A stretch of 64,000 bases of DNA from Desulfonatronum thioautotrophicum (GCF_000934745.1 NZ_JYNO01000013.1:62001-126000), one strand, 5' to 3'. Shown: positions 52,973-61,670, counted from the first letter of the stretch. The notes: generated from the sequence alone by a model not told the origin. Made by a program: numbers and translations.

Positions 52973-55900
52973 GAAATCGTCTCCTGGTTTGCGGGAAGGT
53001 CGACGATGAACCGGGCGCCGGTCCCCGGCGAGGACTTCACGTGCATTTCACCGTTGTGGCTGTGGGTGATGATGAAATACGAGACCGAGAGGCCCAGTCC
53101 CGTACCCTGCCCTGGGGCCTTGGTCGTGAAGAACGGCTCGAAGATTCTGGCCTGGATCTCGGCGGGAATGCCGGGTCCGTTGTCCTCCACCTCGATGCGC
53201 ACGCCGTCGGGCAACCCCAGGATGCGGACTTTGATGCGCGGATCCTCCACCGGAGGTGCGGCTTCCGCCAAGGCCTGGGCCGCATTGCGCAGCAAATTCA
53301 GGACAACCTGCTCGATTTCCGTCTCCGTGCAGTTAAAAGACGGCAGATTGTCGTCAACACTCAGTTCAATGCTGATCTTTCTGAAATCATATTCTTTTTT
53401 CAGGTCATAGTCGCTTTGCGCCAGGGCCAGAGCATTTCTTACGATCCGTTCCGGATCGCACACGGCGCGCCTGGATTCGCTGCGGCGAGAAAAGTCGAGC
53501 ATGTGTCGGATGATCACCGCGGCCCGCATGGCCGCGGATTGGATGTCCTCGATGAAGACGTCCAGCTTGCGACAACGCATGTATTCGGCCAGCAATCCGA
53601 GGTCCAGCCCGATGGCCTCCGCTGCCTGGATGTTTTTGGGAAAATCAGATCTGGTACGCTGGGCCAGGTTCTGGGCGGCCTGCAGCACAATGCCCAGAGG
53701 ATTGTTGATTTCGTGGGCAATACCCGCGGCAATCCCCCCCATGGAAATCATCTTTTCCGTCTCGACCATCATCTCCTGCATTTTTTTGGACTCAGTGACG
53801 TCGTGGGCAAAGCAGACCACATACTCCACCTCCCCGTCGTCGTTCAGTTTAGGGGTTTTGGTCACTTCCAAGAGGCGCGGCGTTCCCTCTCCGTCCCGCA
53901 GAAGCTCCTCCGTCTTGATCCGGCGGCGCTCCTTGAAAACCTTTCTGTTGCCGACGACGCAGAACCGGACTTCCTCATCCGAAAACAACACTTCCCGTAA
54001 GGGCCGGTTTTCAAGCATGCTTTTGGCCTTGCCGAAAAACCGGGCATGGGCGGTATTTACCGCTCCGTAGGTTTCCGGATCTTTCAGGTACCAGACATGC
54101 GCGTCGATGTTGTTCAAGAGGATGTTCTGCTCGTCGACCAGGCTCCGCAATCGCTCCTCGGCCTGCTTCCGCTCGCTGATGTCCCGGTCGAACGCGCAGG
54201 CCATGAAGCGCCCCTCGTATTCAAAGAAATTGGTCGACACCTCCACGGGAAAAATTCGTCCATCCTTGGCCCGATGACGGGATTCAAAGCGCATGGCTCC
54301 GATCTTGCGCATCGCCTCCTTATGGCGTTCCCACTCCCCGGCTGGGAAGTCCGGATCAATATCAAAAACCGTCATCCGTAACAGCTCGTCCCGCGAATAC
54401 CCCAGCGCCGCGCACGCGGCGTCATTGACGTAGAACAGGCCGCCCCGGTCATCCACCCAGAAAATACCGTCCATGGCCCGGTCCATGGCAAACTGGTTCA
54501 TGAGCAAGGCGTTCTCGACGCGCCTGCGTTCGGCATTGACCAGCACCTGACCGGCCATGGCTGCCATGGTACTCGCGAAGGCTTCTTCGTCGGAATGCCA
54601 TTTTCGCTTTTCGCCGACATGCTCCAGGCTCACGATTCCAGCCAGCTTGCCCTTGACCACAATCCCGGCGTCCAGCAACGAAGAGATACCCAGGGGGATA
54701 AAGTATTTCTCACACAATCCTTTGGTGCGAGAATCCGCCGGGACGTCTTCGACATGGATTCGGCGGTCCGTGTGAAGGGCATCGAAATAGAGGGGAAAAT
54801 CTTTGGCAGTGAGGGTGGCGTGGCTTGGAACATGTGCGCCGGAGAGGAAATCGTACAGAGAACGGCATTCCAGCCGGGATCCGTCTTCTGAAAAGAGCCA
54901 GATTCCGGCCCGGACGACCTGGATGGCCGTCGCCGTCACTTCGGTCAGCCGGTCCAGGGCGCTGTTCAGATCGCCGGAGGCGACAACCGAATCCAGTACA
55001 AGCTCGGCAATGGCCGCACGCTGTCCCCGCGACCGCTTCTCGCTTTCCCGCAAGGCTTGCTCGGCCTCCTTGGCCTGGGTGACGTCCCGGCCCACGCCCA
55101 CCACGGCGGCCACGTTTCCGGAGTCGTCCAGCAAGGCCTTGTCCGACCAGGCCAGCCATCGCCATCCGTTCCGGGTCATGGCCCGCTGTTCGAGATACGT
55201 CGTATGCGGCGGAACAAACAGGGATTCCATGGCCCTGGCCGTGGAATCCCGGTCTTCCTCGTGAACCAGGGGCATGAACTTTTGCCCCATCAACTCGTCC
55301 CTGGTCTTGCCGAACAGATCGCAATAGCTGGAGCTGACGAAGAGAAAACGTCCCTCCAGGTCCACCTTCACCACCAAATCGTTCTGGTTGTCCACTAGCA
55401 GCCGATAGTCTTCCTCGCTTTTTCGCAGTCTCTCCAGGGTGCCGAGCTGTTCGGTGACGTCCAGCAGAGAAAGGAGGAATCCGTCCTTAGAACCGAAGGG
55501 CATGGGGATGACCGAGACCAGATAATTGTAAGCCTGAGATATGGGGCTTCCGGATACCCGCAGCCGCGCCTGGACTCCATGGATCGGCTTTCCGTCGCGT
55601 ACGGCCCGGTTCAGGGCGTCACGCAGCGGACAGGAGGGACAAGGTCCGGCCTGCCCGCATTCCCGACCCCCGGCAAGACTCTCGCAGTGCAGCACCTCGC
55701 CGAGAACCCGTCCCGCAATCGCTTCCTCATCCCCATTCGCCAGCCGGGCGGCCGCCCTGTTCAGCCTGAAGACGCGGGCTTCCCGGTTCACAAGAAGCAT
55801 GGGGTTGGGGGCATTGGTGAAAATGGGCTCATATGGTGATGGGCCGGGGGCATGTTGCGGAGAGTAGTCCGCGAGCCGACCTTCGAGTTCCGCTATCCGG

Positions 55901-55977
55901 GATCGCGCCAGCTTTAGTTCCTCCAATATCTGCTCCAAGGATCGAGGGCGCTCGGCGAGCATGGTTTCTTCATCCAT
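52969..55977 (-). CDS. multi-PAS/GAF histidine kinase
   Basis: A 1002-residue soluble kinase. In order: a coiled coil (1-40), PAS with an inserted Cys group (CGQAGPCPSC near 110-120), a second PAS (about 190-300), GAF (about 325-480), PAS (about 490-610), PAS (about 620-730), HisKA with GIAHEINNPLGIVLQ (acceptor His) and ATPase with EDNGPGIP and GTGLGLSVSYFII. The first PAS Cys pattern (CESLAGGRECG, CPSCPL) could bind a metal or cofactor. It heads the operon with the two response regulators. Confidence 0.9.
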   Translation of the reverse strand: MDEETMLAERPRSLEQILEELKLARSRIAELEGRLADYSPQHAPGPSPYEPIFTNAPNPMLLVNREARVFRLNRAAARLANGDEEAIAGRVLGEVLHCESLAGGRECGQAGPCPSCPLRDALNRAVRDGKPIHGVQARLRVSGSPISQAYNYLVSVIPMPFGSKDGFLLSLLDVTEQLGTLERLRKSEEDYRLLVDNQNDLVVKVDLEGRFLFVSSSYCDLFGKTRDELMGQKFMPLVHEEDRDSTARAMESLFVPPHTTYLEQRAMTRNGWRWLAWSDKALLDDSGNVAAVVGVGRDVTQAKEAEQALRESEKRSRGQRAAIAELVLDSVVASGDLNSALDRLTEVTATAIQVVRAGIWLFSEDGSRLECRSLYDFLSGAHVPSHATLTAKDFPLYFDALHTDRRIHVEDVPADSRTKGLCEKYFIPLGISSLLDAGIVVKGKLAGIVSLEHVGEKRKWHSDEEAFASTMAAMAGQVLVNAERRRVENALLMNQFAMDRAMDGIFWVDDRGGLFYVNDAACAALGYSRDELLRMTVFDIDPDFPAGEWERHKEAMRKIGAMRFESRHRAKDGRIFPVEVSTNFFEYEGRFMACAFDRDISERKQAEERLRSLVDEQNILLNNIDAHVWYLKDPETYGAVNTAHARFFGKAKSMLENRPLREVLFSDEEVRFCVVGNRKVFKERRRIKTEELLRDGEGTPRLLEVTKTPKLNDDGEVEYVVCFAHDVTESKKMQEMMVETEKMISMGGIAAGIAHEINNPLGIVLQAAQNLAQRTRSDFPKNIQAAEAIGLDLGLLAEYMRCRKLDVFIEDIQSAAMRAAVIIRHMLDFSRRSESRRAVCDPERIVRNALALAQSDYDLKKEYDFRKISIELSVDDNLPSFNCTETEIEQVVLNLLRNAAQALAEAAPPVEDPRIKVRILGLPDGVRIEVEDNGPGIPAEIQARIFEPFFTTKAPGQGTGLGLSVSYFIITHSHNGEMHVKSSPGTGARFIVDLPANQETIS

Positions 55978-56193
55978 GTTTATACGTTATGGGGGTGGTG
56001 GTCGAAGTCGAACTCTGGATATGCTTACGATAACCCTATTTTGATTGACGAAGCAAGCACCGAAAACACTGACACGGCTGAGAGTGATGGTCTGAGGGGG
56101 GGGGAACTTAGGTGAGGTCGAGGTCTGGTCCTGAGGGAAAGAACGTGGGAGGTGTCATGCCGTTCTGTATTTTGAAAGTTGTTATCAAATTTA

Positions 56194-56222
56194 TTGACAG
56201 TCGAGGTGGTTGCGGATAGATG
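56194..56222 (+). promoter_or_regulatory. sigma-70 type promoter for the GGDEF gene
   Basis: TTGACA (56194-56199), 17 bp, TAGATG (56217-56222). Transcription would start near 56229, about 40 bp before the gene. The -10 has three of six consensus bases. Confidence 0.45.
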
Positions 56223-56269
56223 GGGGTGGCGCCGTCTGAAGGGACGTGGAAAGTTGAGATTGGGGATAT

Positions 56270-57298
56270 ATGCTAAAAACCAACGATAAATTTATGGCGG
56301 AAACATCAATGACCGTGGACAAGCCCGGTGCGGCGATCCGGCTGTACGACGCACTGATCCGCCCGGTGGTGGATTTTGTTTACGGCTGGAGCATTACCAC
56401 CAAGGTCCGCCTGCTGCTGATCGCGCTTGTGGTTCTGCCTTCCATCGGAGGGTTGATTCTGCTGGAGTCACGGCCCAATGACCTGCAGACCTATTTCATT
56501 GTCGCCCTGATTGGAACCCTGGTGCTTTTGGCTCCGCTATCCAACTTCATTGCCGACTATCTGGTAATGCGCGATCTGCGGGAAGTGGAGCGGTTCTGCC
56601 TGAAGCTCAAGGGCGGGAATTACCACGTCACGTTCGACCTGCCGCAGCAGGTCGACGAGGAGCGGGACATTCTGGTGCTCAAGCGCAACCTGAACTGGAT
56701 GGCCCACGTCATTTCCCGCCGGGAGATGCAGCTGGAGACGGAGCTGGCCAAGACCCACAAGGACCGGGAACGCTTCGCGGACATGTCTCTGCGTGACCAG
56801 CTCACCGGATTGTACAATCGCCGGGGCATGGAAGAGTGCCTTGCCGTGCTGGGCCACGAGGCCTGGGCCGTGGATCGCCCCTTGACCATGCTCTTCCTGG
56901 ACGCGGACAAGTTCAAGGAAGTCAACGATACCTATGGACACCAGGCCGGGGACGAGCTGCTCCAGAACCTGGGCGCAATCATTCGGGCCAATGTCCGGGA
57001 GGGCATCGACGTTCCCTTCCGCTATGGCGGGGACGAGTTCGGCGTTCTGCTGGTGGGCAACGATCTGGAGCATGCCGAGCGGGTCGCCCGGCGGATTCTC
57101 CGGGCGTACGAGGCGGTGCGCATTGGGCAAAGCAGCCTCAGCATCGGCATTGCCATGATGACCAAGACCGAAGACGGATATCACCAGGACACCCGGCGGC
57201 TACTGTCCGATGCGGACCAGGCGGCCTATGCGGCCAAGCGGGCCGGGGGGAACCGCGTTCATTTGCATACACCCACCGAGGGGCCCAAGACCACATGA
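56270..57298 (+). CDS. membrane diguanylate cyclase (GGDEF)
   Basis: A 342-residue protein. Two membrane helices (about 45-65 and 75-100), a HAMP-like or coiled linker, then a GGDEF domain from about 170: MSLRDQLTGLYNRRGMEECL, FLDADKFKEVND, RYGGDEFGVLL (intact active site). The RxxD inhibitory site is not obvious. It makes c-di-GMP from two GTP. It overlaps the HD-GYP gene by ATGA, so synthesis and breakdown are made together. Confidence 0.92.
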   Translation: MLKTNDKFMAETSMTVDKPGAAIRLYDALIRPVVDFVYGWSITTKVRLLLIALVVLPSIGGLILLESRPNDLQTYFIVALIGTLVLLAPLSNFIADYLVMRDLREVERFCLKLKGGNYHVTFDLPQQVDEERDILVLKRNLNWMAHVISRREMQLETELAKTHKDRERFADMSLRDQLTGLYNRRGMEECLAVLGHEAWAVDRPLTMLFLDADKFKEVNDTYGHQAGDELLQNLGAIIRANVREGIDVPFRYGGDEFGVLLVGNDLEHAERVARRILRAYEAVRIGQSSLSIGIAMMTKTEDGYHQDTRRLLSDADQAAYAAKRAGGNRVHLHTPTEGPKTT

Positions 57299-58218
57299 AA
57301 AAAATGAATTTCTTGCGTGCATTTGGCGCCGGTGACGTGCCGGTCAAGACAGGGAATTTGTGCGGTCCAGCGCATGATTTGGGACGTGATGCCGAAGCAG
57401 AGACGGGGATGTGCGAGTCGCTGCATCAGGTCGCGGAATCCATGGGGCGGGCCATCGACGCCAAGGATCCGTCCACCTGCTCCCACTCCCTGCAGGTGGC
57501 CGATCTGGCCCGCTGCCTGGCCCTGCGGGCCGGGATGTCCTACCAGGAGGTGGATGCGATCCATGTGGCCGGACATCTTCATGATATCGGCAAGATCGGC
57601 ATTCCGGACGCCGTGCTGGGCAAGTCCGGCCCGCTGGATGATGCCGAGTGGCAAATGATTCGCCGCCACCCGGAGATCGGAGCGGAGATTCTCGGCCCGG
57701 TGCATGTGATGAACGGTCAAACCGGGATCACCAGGATGATCCTGCACCATCACGAGCGCTGGGACGGCCGGGGGTATCCGTATAGGCTGCGCGGGGAGGA
57801 TATTCCCCTGGGAGCCCGGATTCTCTGCCTCGCGGACAGTTTCTCGGCAATGATGGAGTCCCGCTCCTACCGCAATCGGCTGACCCTGGGCGATTCGGTT
57901 GAGGAACTCCGAGTCAACTCCGGAACCCAGTTCGACCCGGACCTTTGCGCCATGATGGTGGAAATGCTCCTGGAAGCCGGGGTCCGTGACGAATACTGCA
58001 CCGTGGACCTGCTGGTCACCCGGATCATGTGTGAACGGGTGCTGCACAAACCCGCGGCGAAACCCCCGCAAGCCTCGCGGAATGTCACGCCGCAACATCT
58101 CCGGATCAAGGGAAAACAGGCCATTCCCCTGATCGTTTCCAGTTTCTCAAAAACGTGTGGCGGGCATGACCTGGCTGCCCACTCCCTGTTGGCACGAGGA
58201 CAGGCTTTGCGGGCATGA
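57295..58218 (+). CDS. HD-GYP domain phosphodiesterase-like protein
   Basis: A 307-residue soluble protein. The ATG at 57295 overlaps the cyclase stop. The HD-GYP domain (about 45-225) shows [37 protein letters not shown] and DSFSAMMESRSYR, as in c-di-GMP phosphodiesterases. The 80-residue tail is basic and of low complexity and may have been extended by read-through. With the cyclase it forms an opposing pair. Confidence 0.9.
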   Translation: MKKMNFLRAFGAGDVPVKTGNLCGPAHDLGRDAEAETGMCESLHQVAESMGRAIDAKDPSTCSHSLQVADLARCLALRAGMSYQEVDAIHVAGHLHDIGKIGIPDAVLGKSGPLDDAEWQMIRRHPEIGAEILGPVHVMNGQTGITRMILHHHERWDGRGYPYRLRGEDIPLGARILCLADSFSAMMESRSYRNRLTLGDSVEELRVNSGTQFDPDLCAMMVEMLLEAGVRDEYCTVDLLVTRIMCERVLHKPAAKPPQASRNVTPQHLRIKGKQAIPLIVSSFSKTCGGHDLAAHSLLARGQALRA

Positions 58219-58242
58219 CAAGCTTGAGAGAACGCGCCGCTT

Positions 58243-58290
58243 CAGCCATTCCCCTGCAGGCCTGCCTGTGGCAGGCAGGCGGGAATCCAG
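58243..58290. repeat. REP-like hairpin GCCTGCC/GGCAGGC
   Basis: GCCTGCC and GGCAGGC close a TGT loop, followed by GCGGGAATCCAG. Same general REP form as at 43856 and 61636. Confidence 0.55.
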
Positions 58291-58461
58291 CTGCAAAGGC
58301 AATTTCAGGATTTGTCCGACCTTTTTTGCGCAATGACAAAGGGTACATCAAAATCCGCCAACTCCCTCAGGACGTTTTCAACACTCCGTTGAGACCGCTT
58401 CGTGTCCCATTGCCATGCGGTGCGCGCCACCGCTGTGAACGCCTGACCCAAGGAGCATGTC

Positions 58462-58866
58462 ATGACCCATGAACAGCTTTCCGGCTATCGGCAATCCCTG
58501 GAAACCCTCCTGCACCAGACCCGGTCCAGCGTAGACCGCCTTGGCCGGTCCATCGGCCGAAGCTTTCCGAGCTGCGCCGACGACAACGATCGCGGATCCC
58601 AGGAGGAAGAGCGCCGCCTGCTGATCCTCCAGGCCGACCGCCAGCGCCGCCTGATCCAGGACATCCGCGCAGCCCTGCTGCGCATGGATCAGGGCGACTA
58701 CGGCTACTGCGAAGCCTGCGGCGAGCACATCGACCCCCGCCGCCTCCATACCCAACCCACGGCCCGCTTCTGCGTGACCTGCCTGAAACAAATGGAAGAA
58801 TCCGGCGGCTGGGGCTGGGCCTGGGGCGGCATGCGCCCCGGCAGCCCGGCCGGGCGGGATCATTGA
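58462..58866 (+). CDS. DksA/TraR family zinc-finger protein
   Basis: A 134-residue protein. The ATG at 58462 follows AGGAG by 6 bp. A helical N-terminal hairpin is followed by DQGDYGYCEACGEHIDPRRL and FCVTC, the four-Cys zinc site of DksA/TraR proteins. The tail is Gly/Trp-rich (GGWGWAWGGM), not usual for DksA. It may modulate RNA polymerase with ppGpp, but the DksA acidic tip pair (DxxDxA) is not clear. A repeat tract begins right after the stop. Confidence 0.85.
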   Translation: MTHEQLSGYRQSLETLLHQTRSSVDRLGRSIGRSFPSCADDNDRGSQEEERRLLILQADRQRRLIQDIRAALLRMDQGDYGYCEACGEHIDPRRLHTQPTARFCVTCLKQMEESGGWGWAWGGMRPGSPAGRDH

Positions 58867-58990
58867 AGGAGAAGGCTGAGGGCTGAGGGCTGAGGGCTGA
58901 GACCTGAAACCTGAGGGCTGAGACCTGAAAGCTGAAACCTGAGGGGGGAGACGTTCTGTTCGTCGTTCCTCGTTCTTCGTTCTTTGTCGG
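58867..58990. repeat. NNNCTGA heptamers followed by GTTCNTC heptamers
   Basis: From directly after the DksA-like stop: three GGGCTGA, then GACCTGA, AACCTGA, GGGCTGA, GACCTGA, AAGCTGA, AACCTGA. From about 58953 a second 7-bp series begins: GTTCGTC, GTTCCTC, GTTCTTC, GTTCTTT, the reverse complement of the GAACNAA family. Confidence 0.85.
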
Positions 58991-59046
58991 AGAATGGGAG
59001 GGGTTGCGGCAGGTTGTAACGAAGACCTGAAGCTCCGAGGAACCGT

Positions 59047-59151
59047 GAACCATTCCCCTCCTTTGGAGGGGCCAGGGGTGGGTTGGCGTTGGATCTTACA
59101 CTGCCCAATTTACACCTCAAGCACGCCCAAACCTCAACCCACCCCTTTATT
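59047..59151. repeat. CCCCTCC/GGAGGGG MITE-like element, copy A
   Basis: Begins AACCATTCCCCTCC, runs through GGAGGGGCCAGGGGTGGGTT and a middle shared with copy B (CTTACACTGCCCAATTTACA), and ends CAACCCACCCCTTTAT. The last bases supply the TAA stop of the vapC gene on the other strand, so the element joined exactly at that gene end. The right end seen in copy B is missing. Confidence 0.7.
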
Positions 59152-59554
59152 GACGAGGCATCCAGTTTTCGACAAGCAATCCGGGAATCCTGCTGAATTC
59201 ACGAATATTGTTCGTGACCAGAACCAGCCCTTTGCTTCTGGCATGCCCCGCTATCTGATTGTCATATGCGTCGATACTCTGACCGCGGGCTTCCAGGTCG
59301 GCAATGATCCGGCCACTGTGAACGGCGGCATGCGTATCAAAATGCAAAATTTCCAGCCTCGCGAAAAATCCCTCCACAATCAGCAGGTTCGCATCCGGTT
59401 TCACTGATTTCTCGACACCTTTGATCAGCTCCATGACCGTAACGGTGCTGATGCACAGCTGACCGTGGCGAAGCCGGAACGCCTCACGAACAGCGGCGGG
59501 ACGGTTCTTGATGGTGTAAATGCAGATGCAGGTGTCGAGCATGTATTTGAGCAT
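59147..59554 (-). CDS. vapC: VapC-type PIN-domain toxin
   Basis: A 135-residue PIN RNase. The ATG at 59554 follows GAGGGG and overlaps the antitoxin stop (ATGA). MLKYMLDTCICIYTIKN holds the first catalytic Asp; Glu in TVMELIKG, Asp in IDAYDNQIAGHA and Asn-Asn in LVTNNIREF complete the acidic site. VapC toxins usually cut tRNA-fMet or rRNA. The C-terminal stop is within a repeat element. Confidence 0.93.
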   Translation of the reverse strand: MLKYMLDTCICIYTIKNRPAAVREAFRLRHGQLCISTVTVMELIKGVEKSVKPDANLLIVEGFFARLEILHFDTHAAVHSGRIIADLEARGQSIDAYDNQIAGHARSKGLVLVTNNIREFSRIPGLLVENWMPRQ

Positions 59555-59784
59555 CAGAACCCCTCGCGGTCCTGTACGGGCGGCTGGTCGCGCTCGCTCA
59601 TGAAGTCGGCGGTCACTCCAGGGCCATCGAACCAGCTGTCCCATGATTCACCGGCAGGGGTGATGATTCGGCTCCGTCCCACTGCCACGACATCAACGCG
59701 CTTCACATCCTCCGGCAGGGCCACGGCTTTGGGAAGCCGGACCGCCTGGGACCGATTGCTTTTGAATACTGTTGATTTTTCCAT
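59554..59784 (-). CDS. vapB: VapB-type antitoxin
   Basis: A 76-residue AbrB/MazE-like protein. The ATG at 59784 lies 8 bp behind AGGAGG; the GTG at 59793 is inside that site. VFKSNRSQAVRLPKAVALPE is the swapped-hairpin DNA-binding part; the acidic C-terminal half would wrap VapC. Binds its own promoter in known systems. Confidence 0.92.
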   Translation of the reverse strand: MEKSTVFKSNRSQAVRLPKAVALPEDVKRVDVVAVGRSRIITPAGESWDSWFDGPGVTADFMSERDQPPVQDREGF

Positions 59785-59871
59785 CAGTTTCACCTCCTTT
59801 CGAAAGATTTGGTGGAACGGTCAGTTTAGCAATGCCATGGGATATGTCAACGGGATATCACGCGGATGACC

Positions 59872-59939
59872 GCCGGTTTCTGGGGACGGCCTCCGACGAG
59901 CTTTTTGTGGCCCATTCTCGACCGTCCCCAGAAACCGGC
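59872..59939. repeat. 18-bp inverted repeat (GCCGGTTTCTGGGGACGG)
   Basis: Arms at 59872-59889 and 59922-59939 are perfect reverse complements 32 bp apart. The GTTTCTGGGGACGG core is like REP sequences moved by REP-associated tyrosine transposases in proteobacteria; no such transposase is in the window. It lies in the vapB upstream gap (59785-60162), which holds no other gene that I can support. Confidence 0.65.
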
Positions 59940-60052
59940 TTGTGCTTGAGGACGGGATCAACTGCTGACGTGGGGGAAAGGAAAGCGGCATAAACGAAAC
60001 CAGGTCTCCACCTTAAAAGAGCCGCTAAGCTGTCCAAACGATCGGACCCACT

Positions 60053-60114
60053 TCAGAACGAAGAACCAAGAACGAAGAACAACGAACGAAGAACGAAGAT
60101 CGTCGAACGAAAAA
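60053..60114. repeat. GAACNAA heptamer tract
   Basis: Short 7-bp series (GAACGAA, GAACCAA, GAACAAC and variants) between the two toxin-antitoxin modules. Confidence 0.75.
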
Positions 60115-60162
60115 CTTTTTGACCAGTTCCAGGTGAAGTGATGGATGTGGGCAGAGACTAGG

Positions 60163-60546
60163 TCAATATGTGATTGGATGATGGAGTTGGATTTCTGGTA
60201 TAAATCTAAAATGCCTGGTATTAAGCGTATAGAGCGGGACATGATGGATGATCGCGGTTGCTGCAATGATTGCATCCGGAATGTCTATCTTATGGCTTAG
60301 TGAATAGGTTTTCATCAGATTCAGAAAATATACTGAAATCTTTTCATCAAGTGGCAAACAAGATATGTTTTGAAGGTTATTGTTAATTTTTCGTAACTCT
60401 GATTTGTTTAACGCGCCATAATACAATTCAGCCTGTGTTATTGGGCTCACTGCAATATTTTTTTGTCCGATAACGCGAAGTTCCTGGACAATATGATTCG
60501 TATTTTTATAGAATTCTATGAATACATCAGTATCACAGATGATCAT
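60163..60546 (-). CDS. PIN-domain toxin, second module
   Basis: A 127-residue PIN protein. The ATG at 60546 overlaps the stop of the upstream gene by ATGA. MIICDTDVFIEFYKN gives the first Asp; Glu in ITQAELYYGA, Asp in IDIPDAIIAATA and the ending LYTLNTRHFRFIPEI fit the VapC fold. The DNA is AT-richer than the neighbourhood, consistent with acquisition by transfer. Confidence 0.88.
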   Translation of the reverse strand: MIICDTDVFIEFYKNTNHIVQELRVIGQKNIAVSPITQAELYYGALNKSELRKINNNLQNISCLPLDEKISVYFLNLMKTYSLSHKIDIPDAIIAATAIIHHVPLYTLNTRHFRFIPEIQLHHPITY

Positions 60547-60776
60547 ACAGTGCATTTCCTCCATGCCTGTCGACGCAGAGAATCAAGCGTGACGTCTCGT
60601 TTTTCCCATAAGCCGGCACCGTTAAAAAAATCCGCCTTTTCCGAGATATTCTCTTGAATTCCTTTTTGTTCATCGATGCTGCTGGTTTGGATGTCACTCA
60701 CAAAGTCGCAAGCGCGGAGGTATTCAAGAAGCTTCGTCGCTTTATGCGGGTCTTGGACCTGAAGGACTATTTCCAT
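60543..60776 (-). CDS. antitoxin of the second PIN module
   Basis: A 77-residue protein. The ATG at 60776 follows GGAG. The C-terminal FFNGAGLWEKRDVTLDSLRRQAWRK is the toxin-binding tail seen in several VapB-like antitoxins. The N-terminus does not show a clear DNA-binding family. Coupled to the PIN gene. Confidence 0.75.
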   Translation of the reverse strand: MEIVLQVQDPHKATKLLEYLRACDFVSDIQTSSIDEQKGIQENISEKADFFNGAGLWEKRDVTLDSLRRQAWRKCTV

Positions 60777-61029
60777 GGTGCTCTACTCCGTATTTTCCTT
60801 TTGGTATTTTTTTTGCCCTGAAATCTCTCACAAAAAACATACCGTTAGGAACATGAAGGGTCAACTCCTGATGTGCTCTTGGTGGCGCGATTCGCTTTGC
60901 GCGTCACATCATATGGCGCAATTCCAGAAAGCCGTTAATCGGTTCCTCGTTCCTCGTTCTTCGTTCTTTGTCCGAGAATGTGGGCTTGCAGTAGTTTGCG
61001 GCGAAAGCCTGCTTCCCCCGTGACACCGC

Positions 61030-61160
61030 GAACCATTCCCCTCCTCTGGAGGGGCCAGGGGTGGGTTGGCGTTGGTGCTTACACTGCCCAATTTACATCT
61101 CAAGCACGCCCATCCCTCAACCCACCCCTTTATCCCCTCCCAGGAGGGGAACTGCACCGT
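61030..61160. repeat. CCCCTCC/GGAGGGG MITE-like element, copy B (complete)
   Basis: Left end AACCATTCCCCTCC with GGAGGGGCCAGGGGTGGGTT; right end CAACCCACCCCTTTATCCCC with TCCCAGGAGGGG. The ends are inverted relative to each other over about 35 bp. The middle matches copy A at 59047. Confidence 0.75.
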
Positions 61161-61171
61161 GCATCCAGCAA

Positions 61172-61310
61172 TGACGAACGAAGAACCAAGAACGAAGAAC
61201 CAAGAACGAAGAACCAAGAACGAAGAACCAAGAACGAAGAACAAAGAACGAAGAACCAAGAACGAAGAACAACGAACGAAGAACAACGAACGACGAACGT
61301 CAAGCAACGA
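61172..61310. repeat. long GAACNAA heptamer tract
   Basis: About 19 units of a 7-bp repeat, mostly alternating GAACGAA and GAACCAA, later GAACAAA/GAACAAC. A 7-bp period keeps all three frames open here, giving false ORFs. Confidence 0.92.
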
Positions 61311-61369
61311 CCGACAAAAAATCGGATTGTGAAAATAGTTTTCAAACCGCTTGACAGGTTTCAGCGGAA

Positions 61370-61534
61370 TCTCTAAAAGAGAACCTGTTTGCAGCAACGG
61401 ATCGTTCTACGGGTTTCGGACTCACCGGTTTTTTGGTGGTGGCCGCGGAGCAAGTGAGGGCGGGACGAAGGCGATAACGAGAAAGCACCTGGTTTGCCGG
61501 GATGCCTGACGTATGCCTTGGTCCCGCTTTTTTT
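61370..61534 (+). ncRNA. possible structured RNA ending in a terminator
   Basis: The 3' part is well defined: GCGGGAC (61460-61466) and AAGGC (61468-61472) pair with GCCTT (61515-61519) and GTCCCGC (61521-61527), followed by seven T. Inside is a small hairpin CCTGG-TTTG-CCGGG. Upstream, CACC/GGTG around a T-rich loop (near 61427-61442) may form another stem. No riboswitch or RNA family was recognised, and no gene follows closely, so a small RNA is as likely as a leader. The 5' end is a guess. Confidence 0.35.
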
Positions 61535-61635
61535 GTTTGATGTACCGCGAAGGCGGTCATCAGCAGGAAGCAAATGAGAGAAGTGCAGGCATATCAGCAT
61601 GACTTGTTTTCGAACGACGCTCCTGTCCCCCAGTC

Positions 61636-61670
61636 AGCCATACCCGCGGAGGCGGGTGTCCAGTCCGTAT
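61636..61670. repeat. REP-like hairpin ACCCGC-GGA-GGCGGGT
   Basis: ATACCCGCGGAGGCGGGTGT with the flank CCAGTCCGTA is the common REP form found in many proteobacterial genomes. Confidence 0.6.

Noticed and set aside
60978-61376. 132-codon frame with many Glu-Arg-Arg-Thr-Lys-Asn repeats
   Set aside because: Produced by the 7-bp repeat, which stays open in all frames; no ribosome binding site.
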